From positions 1-39,805 of the forward strand of contig JAFEDH010000024.1 of NCBI GenBank assembly GCA_018241695.1: DNA of 39,805 nucleotides, in the 5' to 3' direction. Of the stretch, positions 24,704-31,933 are shown piece after piece. The DNA is from Pseudomonadota bacterium. GTDB lineage: Bacteria; Pseudomonadota; Gammaproteobacteria; Burkholderiales; Rhodocyclaceae. The notes beneath the pieces were generated by a model that saw only the letters and a program-made list of their open reading frames with translations, ran no database searches and was not told where the DNA came from. A program made the translations under genes and the position numbers. The first letter of the stretch is position 1. Each line of letters opens with the position of its first letter.

Positions 24704-26142
24704 CCGGTAGCGGGCCGACGCAGGGATTCGAACTCCAGCACATCGATACTGCTGGTCTGCTGCCGCAGGGCCGTAACGCGACAGGTGCTCAGCCTGACAC
24801 GCCCATCCGTCCCATCCACCAGGCTGAAATTTTCTCCCAGTCGCTCCCCCAGACCGCCCCGGCTGACCAGCAAGGCCTCCGTCATGTGCGTCATGCTCCC
24901 CACCGACAGCAACAGGGCTGGCACCATCTCCCGATCTCCTCCTTCATGGCAGACATGGACAGCCCGTGATCGGGGCGCCAGCAGTTCCAGCCCCAACTCC
25001 AGATGCTCGGGGTGATCACTGCGAACCCAGCGCACAATCCAGACGCTCCAGTGCCCGTCATCCCGCTCCTTGATCCCGAGGGCGCCACCGGCGACCACTC
25101 CCCTTACTGCTCCCTGCAGATGCATCAAGGCAAACCCGGCCGCATTTTCATTGAGCACCATCCATTCCGATATGGAACCGGAATCTGCATCCACCACTTC
25201 GTGCCGGTTCAATGCCTCCCACAGTTCACCCAGGCGGACACAGACACGCACCCGGTCACCTTGGCGACGACGCGGCAAATGCCGTACCGCCGGCACCAAC
25301 CATTGATCCCGGGCGCGGCGCAACACCGCGAGATATTCCGGACGGTTGGCCAGCCGCGGGTATCCCAGCGCAGCGGCGGGCGTGCCTGATTCCAGTTGCT
25401 CGATGCAGGCACCGATACGACGGCCCAGTTCGGCACAGCAAAAATAAATCACCCGGCTTTCAGTGCTGGGCACCCTCCGGGTCAGGGCCACTGCCGACCT
25501 GCCCTGCTCCGCATCGATCCAGAACCAGGCATTCGCAGCACCCGTTGCATCGGGAGGACGATCGCTGATCGCAACCGCTTCCCCTTCTACTTGGGCAACC
25601 TCCGCCAGAAATGCCAGCTCGCGTGGAGTGAACTGCTCCGGCCGCACGGTACCCAGTGCCAACAAGGCCCCCAATGCAGCCGGGATCGTCACTGCGACAG
25701 GGCCCTCTCCCGCTGCACGGCAGACCAGAAATATCCGGGACCATAAATCCTGCGGCGGAGATGAAAACGCATACAGGTTGACACGTAGCTGGCGCAACAG
25801 GACATCCAGCGCCAAGGTGGCCATCGCAGAATCCGTCGACGATTCTTCCGTATCGGAGCCCAATGGCATCCCTGCGAAATAAAGCCCCAGCATCTCCGAC
25901 CATGTCCGCGCCAAGACATGAAGTCGCCGCGGCAATGGCAGAGCCGTATCGAGCAGCAGCGTCCGCACCTCGGCATCAATCAGCCGGACCCGTTGATCAA
26001 GAAGGTTTCGGGCAGCCTGCTCCAGGGGCGGCGCAATATCCGCACCGGCATATAGATGATGACGCAACGGAACCAGCGCACGCAGCACATCTTCCGGCAT
26101 ACCCTGCGCCAGCCACGACTCCATGTTTTCGGTCACTGCCAT
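24700..26142 (-). CDS. Protein of unknown function with PilZ-like C-terminal region
   Basis: 480 residues from ATG 26142, preceded by a strong purine-rich GGAGAGAAG; an extension to 26172 is possible but lacks support. The N-terminal two thirds are helical (LEQAARNLLDQRVRLIDAEVR, ARTWSEMLGLYFAGM) with no recognised catalytic motif. The C-terminal third has a beta-rich pattern (RVRVCVRLGELWEAL, SEWMVLNENAAGFAL, HWSVWIVRWVRSDHPEHLELGLELLAPRSRAV) that resembles a PilZ-type c-di-GMP barrel, but the RxxxR motif before it is not clear-cut. Family and role remain inference. It ends tail-to-tail with yihY, sharing CTAG. Confidence 0.65.
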   Translation of the reverse strand: MAVTENMESWLAQGMPEDVLRALVPLRHHLYAGADIAPPLEQAARNLLDQRVRLIDAEVRTLLLDTALPLPRRLHVLARTWSEMLGLYFAGMPLGSDTEESSTDSAMATLALDVLLRQLRVNLYAFSSPPQDLWSRIFLVCRAAGEGPVAVTIPAALGALLALGTVRPEQFTPRELAFLAEVAQVEGEAVAISDRPPDATGAANAWFWIDAEQGRSAVALTRRVPSTESRVIYFCCAELGRRIGACIEQLESGTPAAALGYPRLANRPEYLAVLRRARDQWLVPAVRHLPRRRQGDRVRVCVRLGELWEALNRHEVVDADSGSISEWMVLNENAAGFALMHLQGAVRGVVAGGALGIKERDDGHWSVWIVRWVRSDHPEHLELGLELLAPRSRAVHVCHEGGDREMVPALLLSVGSMTHMTEALLVSRGGLGERLGENFSLVDGTDGRVRLSTCRVTALRQQTSSIDVLEFESLRRPATG

Positions 26143-26267
26143 CTTTACTTCTCTCCCCCCCATACACATCACAAAAGCCAGAAAAACACGGGAAACGATA
26201 ATCCGAGAAATCCGCCCCTATTGCTTTGACAAGGCGGCAGTTTCGCGTACAATCCGCCCTCCTTAGC

Positions 26268-26344
26268 AGGCGCGTAGCTCAGCTGGTTAGAGCACCACCT
26301 TGACATGGTGGGGGTCGTTGGTTCGAGTCCAATCGCGCCTACCA
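26268..26344 (+). tRNA. tRNA-Val (anticodon GAC)
   Basis: A 77-nt cloverleaf. The acceptor stem AGGCGCG (26268-26274) pairs with CGCGCCT (26334-26340). The D-arm contains GCTCAGCTGGTTAGAGC. The anticodon stem CCACC/GGTGG holds the loop TTGACAT, giving anticodon GAC. The T-arm contains GGTTCGAGTCC, and the 3' end is a genome-encoded ACCA. It marks the boundary between conserved core genes and the accessory region, but no second copy of its 3' end was found in the window. Confidence 0.97.
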
Positions 26345-26390
26345 AATTCCAGGGAAGAATCCTCTTTCCGTATCGTGCGCTGGCGCTCAC

Positions 26391-26416
26391 AAAAAAACCG
26401 CTAGCAGTGGTTTTTT
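26391..26416 (+). terminator. Rho-independent terminator downstream of tRNA-Val
   Basis: A7 followed by ACCGCT, loop AGC, AGTGGT and T6. It is a stable hairpin with a U-tract 47 nt after the tRNA. Confidence 0.8.
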
Positions 26417-26814
26417 CTCACCGCAGGTCAAACCTCGGCGTTCTTCTGGCGATCTAGCTCTGATCCTGATCGTCATTCACTACCGCATTACACGGTTGGA
26501 ATTCTGTTTCATCCCCATGCGGGATAACACCGGGTTTCTGCTACGGATAACGCGATTCCGTTTTCTCCGCACCACCCATAATGATTTCGACGTTGCCTTG
26601 GACGCCCCCCTCCCCGCAGGACTCTACACCTGAATGACACACACATACGCTGCCGAACCATAACGTAATGTGTGTGCCGCGATGAAAGAGTCGGTAAGGA
26701 TTTTGAGATAACAGAAGGCAGAATAGTGTCGAACTGAGCGCCACTTGGCCCAAGTCCTGCACGGCCCTGGCCACACAGAATAAACACGATCCCCGCGTGG
26801 CGAAGGGATCGTGC

Positions 26815-26847
26815 AAACGAAAACGCCCAACTGAGAACAGTTGGGCG
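26815..26847 (-). terminator. Minus-strand rho-independent terminator next to tmRNA-like remnant
   Basis: CGCCCAACTG and CAGTTGGGCG form a 10-bp stem with a four-base loop; on the minus strand it is followed by TTTTCGTTTG. It lies directly downstream (minus strand) of a segment ending in GCCACCA, as a terminator would behind a tRNA or tmRNA gene. Confidence 0.7.
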
Positions 26848-26857
26848 CTGAATAGTG

Positions 26858-26887
26858 GTGGCGGAACACGGAACCGAACCCGCGTCC
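26858..26887 (-). repeat. Copy 1 of a 23-bp direct repeat; tmRNA/tRNA 3'-end-like
   Basis: The exact 23-bp core is 26865-26887 and recurs unchanged at 28608-28630 in the same orientation. On the minus strand the core begins GGACGCGGGTTCGGTTCC, close to the T-arm of bacterial tmRNA (GGACGCGGGTTCGA), and this copy continues to TTCCGCCACCA, like an acceptor end. No complete ssrA is present, so this is read as an attachment-site-like remnant. Confidence 0.55.
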
Positions 26888-27139
26888 ACCTTCCAACGCA
26901 GAGAGGCAGGCGTTGCTATTTAGTCTTTGGTTTGAATCATTTGGCCGTTTTCGTGGACATTCGTCAAATTGGATGGGCCTCCCAGATCGTGGGTTCACTG
27001 CGGGAAATTGGTAGCCAGTTGCCGGGTGCGGAGGACAGGTTCGGCAGGCAAGGGATGGTGTCAGCGCGAAGCTCTAATGGACGTATTGCGTCGTTTGTAC
27101 TAACATAGAGACAGATGTACGTTTATTAGGAGTCCTGCC

Positions 27140-27424
27140 ATGTCCACCACCGCACCTGCACGCTCCGCCCGCCTTGGGTTGCGCGCGACCCCAGCGCAAG
27201 AAACCGTACTGCGTCGCGCCGCCGAAGTCGCGCACAAGTCGCTGACGGATTTCATCCTCGATGCCGCTTACCAGGCCGCCGAGCAGACCCTGCTCGACCA
27301 GCGGCTGTTCATGGTCTCCGGCAGCCAGTACCAGGCGCTGCTGGACATGCTGGATCGGCCGGAATCTGACAATCCCGGCTTGGCCGACCTGTTCTCCCGG
27401 AGTCCGGTCTGGGCCAAGAAATGA
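27140..27424 (+). CDS. TacA-like antitoxin (DUF1778, ribbon-helix-helix)
   Basis: 94 residues. The N-terminal RHH-type segment SARLGLRATPAQETVLRRAA, followed by HKSLTDFILDAAYQAAE, is the DUF1778/TacA signature; the C-terminal tail (LFSRSPVWAKK) would wrap and neutralise the toxin. AGGAG lies 8 nt before the ATG. It overlaps the GNAT gene by 4 nt (ATGA), the classic type II toxin-antitoxin arrangement, and such antitoxins usually autorepress with their toxin. The upstream GTACTAACAT...ATGTAC (27098-27120) could be its operator. Confidence 0.88.
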   Translation: MSTTAPARSARLGLRATPAQETVLRRAAEVAHKSLTDFILDAAYQAAEQTLLDQRLFMVSGSQYQALLDMLDRPESDNPGLADLFSRSPVWAKK

Positions 27425-27927
27425 GCCTGTCAGCACCGCAGCCGCTCGATGCGCGTCACCGGCTGGAAGAGTTCGACTGCGGAAAACCGGCGCTCACCGA
27501 ATGGCTGCTGCGGCACGCACGCCAGGCACAAGGTAGCGGCTCGGCGAGAACCTTCGTTGTCTGCGACGGGGATCGCGTGGCCGGGTACTACAGCCTGACC
27601 GTCGGCCAGATCGACACGCTCGAGGCCCCGGAGCGGGTGCGCCGCGGGATGGGCCAGTACCCGATCCCGCTGATCATCCTGGCGAGGCTGGCGGTTGACC
27701 TCGACTACCAGAAGCGCGGCCTGGGTTTCAGCCTGCTGCAGGATGCCATCCGCCGCGCCATCGCCGTGGCCGAGCATGCCGGCATCCGCGCGCTGCTGAC
27801 CCATCCCCTCGACGCCGAGGCGGAGGCGTTCTACCGGCGCTTCGGCTTTGAGCCGACCCCGGAGAACGAACGGCAACTGATCCTCCTGCTCAAGGATGCG
27901 CGGCGTTTCGCCGGGGCGCCACATTGA
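27421..27927 (+). CDS. TacT-like GNAT acetyltransferase toxin
   Basis: 168 residues. It has the GNAT fold with the acetyl-CoA-binding loop DYQKRGLG (residues 97-102 for QKRGLG), the VAGYYSLT strand, and Tyr138 in EAFYRRFGFEP at the position of the catalytic Tyr of TacT/AtaT-type toxins. These toxins acetylate the amino group of charged tRNAs and block translation; which tRNA is not predictable here. ATGA coupling to the DUF1778 gene supports the pair. The toxin appears intact. Confidence 0.88.
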   Translation: MSLSAPQPLDARHRLEEFDCGKPALTEWLLRHARQAQGSGSARTFVVCDGDRVAGYYSLTVGQIDTLEAPERVRRGMGQYPIPLIILARLAVDLDYQKRGLGFSLLQDAIRRAIAVAEHAGIRALLTHPLDAEAEAFYRRFGFEPTPENERQLILLLKDARRFAGAPH

Positions 27928-27995
27928 ATCAGGCATCGCACTTGGCTTCGTCGGCGAACAGCGTTGTCATGGGGGCATCAGCGTTGGAGAAAAAG

Positions 27996-28541
27996 ATGCG
28001 CTACCCCGTGATGACCGAAAAGCACCTGGCCGAGCGCTGGCAGGTCAGCCTCAAAACGCTGCAGCGTTGGCGGCTCGATAGCGAGGGGCCGGTCTGGCAC
28101 AAGCTGTTCCGCCACGTTCGTTACCACGAAGCCGATGTTCTTGAATTCGAACGACGCGGTGCGCAACACCTGATGACCTTGCTCGGCATCAACCGGGAGT
28201 TCAAGCCCGCCGATGAGGATGTCGGCGAGGCGTTCGATGCCCAAGGAGGTCGCTACCTCACGGCCAAAGACATCGCTGAGGCGGCGTCGCTGCCGATCCA
28301 CATTTTTCAAGATCGCGCCGAACGCGAACGCAAACAGATTCCGCACCTGATGCTGGGCGGTAATCTACGCTTTTCGCTGCGAGCGATCCTGGATTGGGAG
28401 ATGACCAACAGCGTGCTGGGCAACGCTGCCGCTGCGGTCGTCGAAGAGGCCGACGCCCCGGCAGAACCACCCGCGCCGGCCAAGCGCTGGTACGAGCTGG
28501 TCAGGGAGCAGGACAGAGAACGGTTCGATTCTGCGCCATAG
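27996..28541 (+). CDS. Helix-turn-helix (MerR/excisionase-type) DNA-binding protein of unknown role
   Basis: 181 residues from ATG 27996, with GGAGA 5-6 nt upstream; the frame is open further upstream, but no other start has a ribosome-binding site. Two winged-HTH-like segments are visible: MTEKHLAERWQVSLKTLQRWRLDSEGPVW with RYHEADVLEFERR (residues 5-50), and YLTAKDIAEAASLP with GGNLRFSLRAILDWE (about 90-140). Tandem AlpA/excisionase-like helices of this kind occur in plasmid and integrative-element regulators. It follows the TA pair by 68 bp and is the last gene inside the direct repeats. Confidence 0.7.
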   Translation: MRYPVMTEKHLAERWQVSLKTLQRWRLDSEGPVWHKLFRHVRYHEADVLEFERRGAQHLMTLLGINREFKPADEDVGEAFDAQGGRYLTAKDIAEAASLPIHIFQDRAERERKQIPHLMLGGNLRFSLRAILDWEMTNSVLGNAAAAVVEEADAPAEPPAPAKRWYELVREQDRERFDSAP

Positions 28542-28553
28542 CCTGAACAGAAG

Positions 28554-28597
28554 TCCCCAGTTTTGGCCAAAAGTCCACCGTTTCGGCCATTTGTCCA
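28554..28597. repeat. Imperfect tandem repeat, possibly an insertion-element end
   Basis: The units TTTTGGCCAAAAGTCCACC (28561-28579) and TTTCGGCCATTTGTCCACT (28581-28599) are tandem copies of one motif, preceded by the related GTCCCCAG. Arrays of short GGCCA-containing repeats are known at the ends of some IS21-type elements, but no transposase is nearby, so the identity is a guess. Confidence 0.4.
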
Positions 28598-28607
28598 CTC
28601 TCGGCGC

Positions 28608-28630
28608 AACACGGAACCGAACCCGCGTCC
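28608..28630 (-). repeat. Copy 2 of the 23-bp direct repeat
   Basis: Identical to 26865-26887 over 23 bp and in the same orientation, 1,743 bp away. The flanking bases GGCG(G/C) are nearly shared as well. Further right both copies run into a GAT-rich stretch with TTTGGCC, a weaker similarity. Between the two copies lie only the TA pair, the HTH gene and part of the gene-free region. Confidence 0.6.
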
Positions 28631-28693
28631 GTAATCCGAGCCAGATAGTAACGCCCTGGCCTTGAGGCCGCGGATTCGATGATTTGGCCACCG

Positions 28694-30517
28694 TCACTGT
28701 TCTGAACCCAAATCGAACTCCAGCCAATCCCTCCCAGACCAAAGAAAGCCGTCATCTTCTGGTATGGCAGATGCCCCCTTCGGCCGCATAGAAAAGTGTC
28801 GCCTTTTCCCTGTTGTCTTGAGCGACCAAGTTGCCTGGCAAGTTCCGCATTGGCAGTAGAAGTCCTGCTGCTGCCCTCGCACGAATCGCGCCTGATGACC
28901 ACAAAGCTCAGCAAGAGTTGCGATCTGTTCGATAGCGTCCCCGACGGCATCCTCAACTTGCGAATTAGCTGAGCCTTTGAGTGAAGCCTTCAGTTCGGCT
29001 GCTTTCTGAGCATCGACTGGCGCGAGGAGCCTGACATGGGTAGACGAAATAGATTCAAACTGTTCTGGCCAAGCCTCGGTTAGCCTTTTGGCCGGTGTGG
29101 GCAACGGCCCCAATTTTCGGCCATGACCTTGGAGCAATTGCCGCAACATCCACTCATCGATCAACTTCCCCACCTTCTCCACGACATAAAGATCCAGCGG
29201 TGAAACAGGAAGACTCTGCGGCGATGCGACACTAGTTGGCGTGCCTGGCCAACACACGATGCGACCAGGCTCCAGAGTCTCAATGCTATTTATTGACTCG
29301 CCGAACCAGGCAATCGGCACGATCCGCAGGGTAGATCCCTCAGACTGAGTTACGACCCAATCATGCGCATCATGCCTGAGGGTGAAGGTCCGGCCCGCCC
29401 AACTGAACACAAAATTTCCATCTGCTCTACGCAGGCCATACCGTTCAAGCGCCCGCCTGACGACAAGACCGACGTAACTGACGTAAGCAAGTTGCAATTG
29501 CAATTGCCGCGCCAAGCGCTCTTCCGGGGGGAGTAGCCGTTCCTCTCGATCATCTTTCAGTTTTTCCCATAGAGGGGGCAGATGACGATAGTGAGGGTCG
29601 TGATTGAGGATGTTTGTCCGGTGAATTTGGGCAGGAACCACAGATGCAGCAGGCACCAGCGAATAAAGACCCCGTTGCTTCAATCCTCTGACTGCACGCA
29701 ACTGCGACTCCAAATCGCTGAGAGCACGCTTTCCTGCCTCCAACTGCATCCCAGTTTTGTCATCAAGATATGACTCACCCCAGAGGCGACAAATATCCTG
29801 GCGAAGTCGAAAATGCGTCTGCTCGGAGTCTTGGAACTCCAAAGCTCGTTCCAGTCGTGAATTGACACCCCGAATGCGAGCTAGTCTCCTAGCAAGGTGT
29901 CGATCAAGCCGATCGAGAAGTCGCTTATATAGCCGGTTCTCATAGATGGCATAGTCGTCCTCGCTGAAACGCGCCAGAACCTTGCGCGGTTGAACGCCGC
30001 TGAGCGTACGCTGCTGCCAGCAATCTGAGTGTGATGCCAGATGACTTAATGCTGTAGTCGCGAGCCGTCGAACTCGCGCCACCGGTGCAACCAAATCATC
30101 ATATCGAAGGTCTCTGCGGGGGCGGTCTGATATTGAATGCAGATGACCATCTCTGAGTACCACCGCCAAGTCTCGCTCGAGTTCTTCGAGTGCGCATTGT
30201 GCGGCCATCTCAGCCGGTAGCATGGGCGAGACATTTGCATCATGCGCGTGAGCGATTTTTCCGGCGATTGAAATAATCGCCTCTGCAGAAAGATCGGAGT
30301 CCGCCTGATCGTCATCAGACTGATCGATGGAGAGCACTTGTGATTCAGTGTCTTGAATCCGGATGGCACCCGAGCCATCGTCCGAGAGCAGATCACCAGC
30401 CTGCAAGTGGCTGTGTCCATTGACCACTAGTGGCTCAAGCAAGCAATACCGACCCGGCAGTAACGCATCGGGGAGGTGGCTGAGTTTGCCGCCCGTAAGG
30501 CGGTCCAGAAATTTCAT
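28694..30517 (-). CDS. DUF2357 (McrC-like) protein with C-terminal Cys cluster
   Basis: 607 residues. The segment FSEDDYAIYENRLYKRLLDRLDRHLARRL (ENR at about 193-195) matches the DUF2357 core found in proteins that accompany McrB-type ATPases. A helical region follows (LEFQDSEQTHFRLRQDICRLW), then a mixed region. Near the C-terminus CGHQ...FYCQCGTCQATW (about 540-567) looks like a partly degenerate zinc ribbon. I see no convincing PD-(D/E)XK motif. It is coupled by ATGA overlap to the upstream AAA+ remnant, so the two were a functional unit. By analogy with McrBC it would be the nuclease or DNA-recognition partner; whether it still works without an intact ATPase is doubtful. Confidence 0.68.
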   Translation of the reverse strand: MKFLDRLTGGKLSHLPDALLPGRYCLLEPLVVNGHSHLQAGDLLSDDGSGAIRIQDTESQVLSIDQSDDDQADSDLSAEAIISIAGKIAHAHDANVSPMLPAEMAAQCALEELERDLAVVLRDGHLHSISDRPRRDLRYDDLVAPVARVRRLATTALSHLASHSDCWQQRTLSGVQPRKVLARFSEDDYAIYENRLYKRLLDRLDRHLARRLARIRGVNSRLERALEFQDSEQTHFRLRQDICRLWGESYLDDKTGMQLEAGKRALSDLESQLRAVRGLKQRGLYSLVPAASVVPAQIHRTNILNHDPHYRHLPPLWEKLKDDREERLLPPEERLARQLQLQLAYVSYVGLVVRRALERYGLRRADGNFVFSWAGRTFTLRHDAHDWVVTQSEGSTLRIVPIAWFGESINSIETLEPGRIVCWPGTPTSVASPQSLPVSPLDLYVVEKVGKLIDEWMLRQLLQGHGRKLGPLPTPAKRLTEAWPEQFESISSTHVRLLAPVDAQKAAELKASLKGSANSQVEDAVGDAIEQIATLAELCGHQARFVRGQQQDFYCQCGTCQATWSLKTTGKRRHFSMRPKGASAIPEDDGFLWSGRDWLEFDLGSEQ

Positions 30518-31227
30518 GCCCCACGTTCCTTACGGCGACGGTCTTCAGCCAACAATGCAACGGAACGGCGAGGTTCCGATTTCCACCCCTTCCAGACTGT
30601 GGTCAACGCTTGTTCGATGGCGGCTAAATCATCTATGGTCGCATCGTATCTACCCGTGACCTTCCCGCGCCTGAATACTCTGCTGGCAAGCAAATGGTCC
30701 AGGGCATCTTCTTTGCGACCGCCTGCAGCTATAAAAACAGAGACAAATCGCATGGCCTGACGTTCGAGTCGATTACCCCAACCCAGGTCAAAGCGATCCT
30801 GCAAGATGCTCGTGAGCGGGCCCGTGGTCAACTCCGCCAACAACTCTGAAACCTCATCGGCGTTTTGAGTCACAGCGGCATCGAAACGCCCCATCAATGA
30901 TCCATAACTAAAACTGGCCTTTGGCTTTGGCTCTACCTCGAATCCTGCTTCGTGGCGAGGAAGCGTCATTACATGCACACGGTCGTAAGTTTTGTCAGCA
31001 AACTCGTTCGTGGTCTCATCGTGGTTATCGGCACGGCCAGTTGGCTGCCATGGGTGGCACCTCGGTGAGCCTGAAGGTAGCGTCACTGTGGCAGCATCGC
31101 TTTGTTCAAGTGGTGGCATGGAATCAATCGCCGCCTTTGCCTTCTGCAATTTCGACGCGAAATCACTTTGTGCCGTATTCGTGTTTTGCGCTATTGGGGC
31201 TTTGTTCCCCTTATGGTGTTTTGCCAT
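30514..31227 (-). pseudogene. AAA+ (McrB-like) ATPase lacking its Walker A/B core
   Basis: An open frame of 237 residues from ATG 31227. The C-terminal half resembles the sensor and lid of McrB-type ATPases: NHDETTNEFADKTYDR (68-83) matches the sensor region (usually GTxNxDETTxxxSDKxxDR), and GNRLERQAMRFV...EDALDHLLASRVFRRGKVTGRYD (151-195) matches the terminal helical domain. There is no GxxxxGK[ST] or DExx box, and only about 200 bp precede the sensor motif. The simplest reading is an internal deletion that joined the native N-terminus (MAKHHKGNKAP) to the C-terminus. The ATG lies one base from the stop of an upstream HEPN-like fragment. A small intact accessory protein is the alternative. 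Confidence 0.55.
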
Positions 31228-31228
31228 T

Positions 31229-31387
31229 TCAATACCAGCCCTTAAAAATTTGAACCCATTCGATGACAAAGTCAGCGTGTTCCATAGCTTCTTCTCGATC
31301 GATTCTTTCGCTACCTGAATGCCCAGCTTTTTTGTTTCGAGCATCCGCCATATCAAGCAGATGAGTCAGTCGAAGCTCATCGGCGGA
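31229..31387 (-). pseudogene. C-terminal fragment of a HEPN-like protein
   Basis: The last 52 codons of a gene ending at TGA 31229-31231: DELRLTHLLDMADARNKKA and so on to FVIEWVQIFKGWY. RNKKAGH fits the RX4-6H signature of HEPN domains, and the flanking helices (REEAMEHADFVIEWV) fit the fold. Upstream of about 31387 the frame becomes antisense to the next gene and is no longer protein-like. The gene was probably truncated when the resolvase-neighbour sequence arrived. It ends one base before the AAA+ remnant's ATG, so the original operon was HEPN-AAA-DUF2357. Confidence 0.45.
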
Positions 31388-31418
31388 TACCCACGAGCTC
31401 CCGGCACCAGCGGGTGGG

Positions 31419-31820
31419 GTGCGGCTCGAAACCTTTGTTCCTTGGGCGCTGGTCAAGCGCGGCTTCAAGAAGCAGGTGATCACGCCGCTGGATGCGCCGC
31501 AGGAATTTTTGTCGGAGGCGAGCAGGGAGCGGGAAGCGCGGGCGGCGGTGCAGGACAGTGCGCTGATGCGCTCGCTTGGTCTTGCGCACCATTGGCAACG
31601 GCTGCTGGACGAAAAACGGGCGGCGTCGGTGGCCGAGATCGCCGAGGCTGAGGGCATGGACGTGACGCAGGTGCGCCGAGTGATGCGGCTGACCCTCCTG
31701 GCCCCGGATGTCGTGGAGTGGCTGGCGGGATCGCCTGACGCCATGCTGGAGAAGGTGATGCGCCGCCCGTGGCTCAATGGCTGGGGCGAGCAGATGCGCG
31801 TGCTCGCGCCGTACGCGTGA
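31419..31820 (+). CDS. Small ParB-like HTH protein of resolvase-associated type, orphan
   Basis: 133 residues from GTG 31419 (VRLETFVPWALVKRGFKKQV). The middle contains a ParB/KorB-like HTH (ASVAEIAEAEGMDVTQVRRVMRLTLLAPDVVEWL). I recall proteins with the same ETFVPWxLVKRG start and HTH beside DUF2924 and serine-recombinase genes in mobile islands; neither partner is present here. Function is not established. It may be the leftover of a recombinase module that inserted into the adjacent HEPN gene. Confidence 0.62.
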   Translation: MRLETFVPWALVKRGFKKQVITPLDAPQEFLSEASREREARAAVQDSALMRSLGLAHHWQRLLDEKRAASVAEIAEAEGMDVTQVRRVMRLTLLAPDVVEWLAGSPDAMLEKVMRRPWLNGWGEQMRVLAPYA

Positions 31821-31933
31821 TCGCGTCGAGTCCAGCGCCAGCAACTGCTTGCGGGTGATTCCCTTGCGCACCACCATCAACGGGGAATCAAGATCACGTA
31901 CGCAGTAAGTGGTAGATCGTGATCTGTCCAAGT
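31821..31933. other. Short intergenic stretch with possible gene fragment
   Basis: 113 bp between convergent genes. On the minus strand a protein-like stretch (DLDSPLMVVRKGITRKQLLALDS) is readable over about 75 bp and then stops resembling protein. It may be a scrap of another mobile-element gene; it matches nothing I recognise. Confidence 0.3.

Larger units (their letters stand above)
26417..27139. other. Gene-free stretch between tRNA-Val and tacA homologue
   Basis: About 720 bp with no open frame that looks like a protein. It contains a near-perfect inverted repeat (left arm 26637-26649, right arm 26664-26676, CA/TG-rich with ACG/CGT tips), a minus-strand terminator hairpin (26815-26847) and a tmRNA/tRNA-like segment ending in ACCA on the minus strand (about 26858-26930). 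The mix looks like an integration scar rather than a functional locus. Confidence 0.6.

Noticed and set aside
26500..26900. Overlapping minus-strand frames of 90-126 codons after tRNA-Val
   Set aside because: They contain terminator hairpins and tRNA-like sequence, have irregular composition and lack ribosome-binding sites.
26860..27210. A complete tmRNA gene on the minus strand
   Set aside because: No tag-peptide frame, no 5' acceptor partner for TTCCGCC, and the space is taken by the tacA homologue.
31377..31931. Minus-strand 184-codon frame opposite the ParB-like HTH gene
   Set aside because: Only its first 30 or so residues look protein-like; the rest is an Arg/His-rich shadow.
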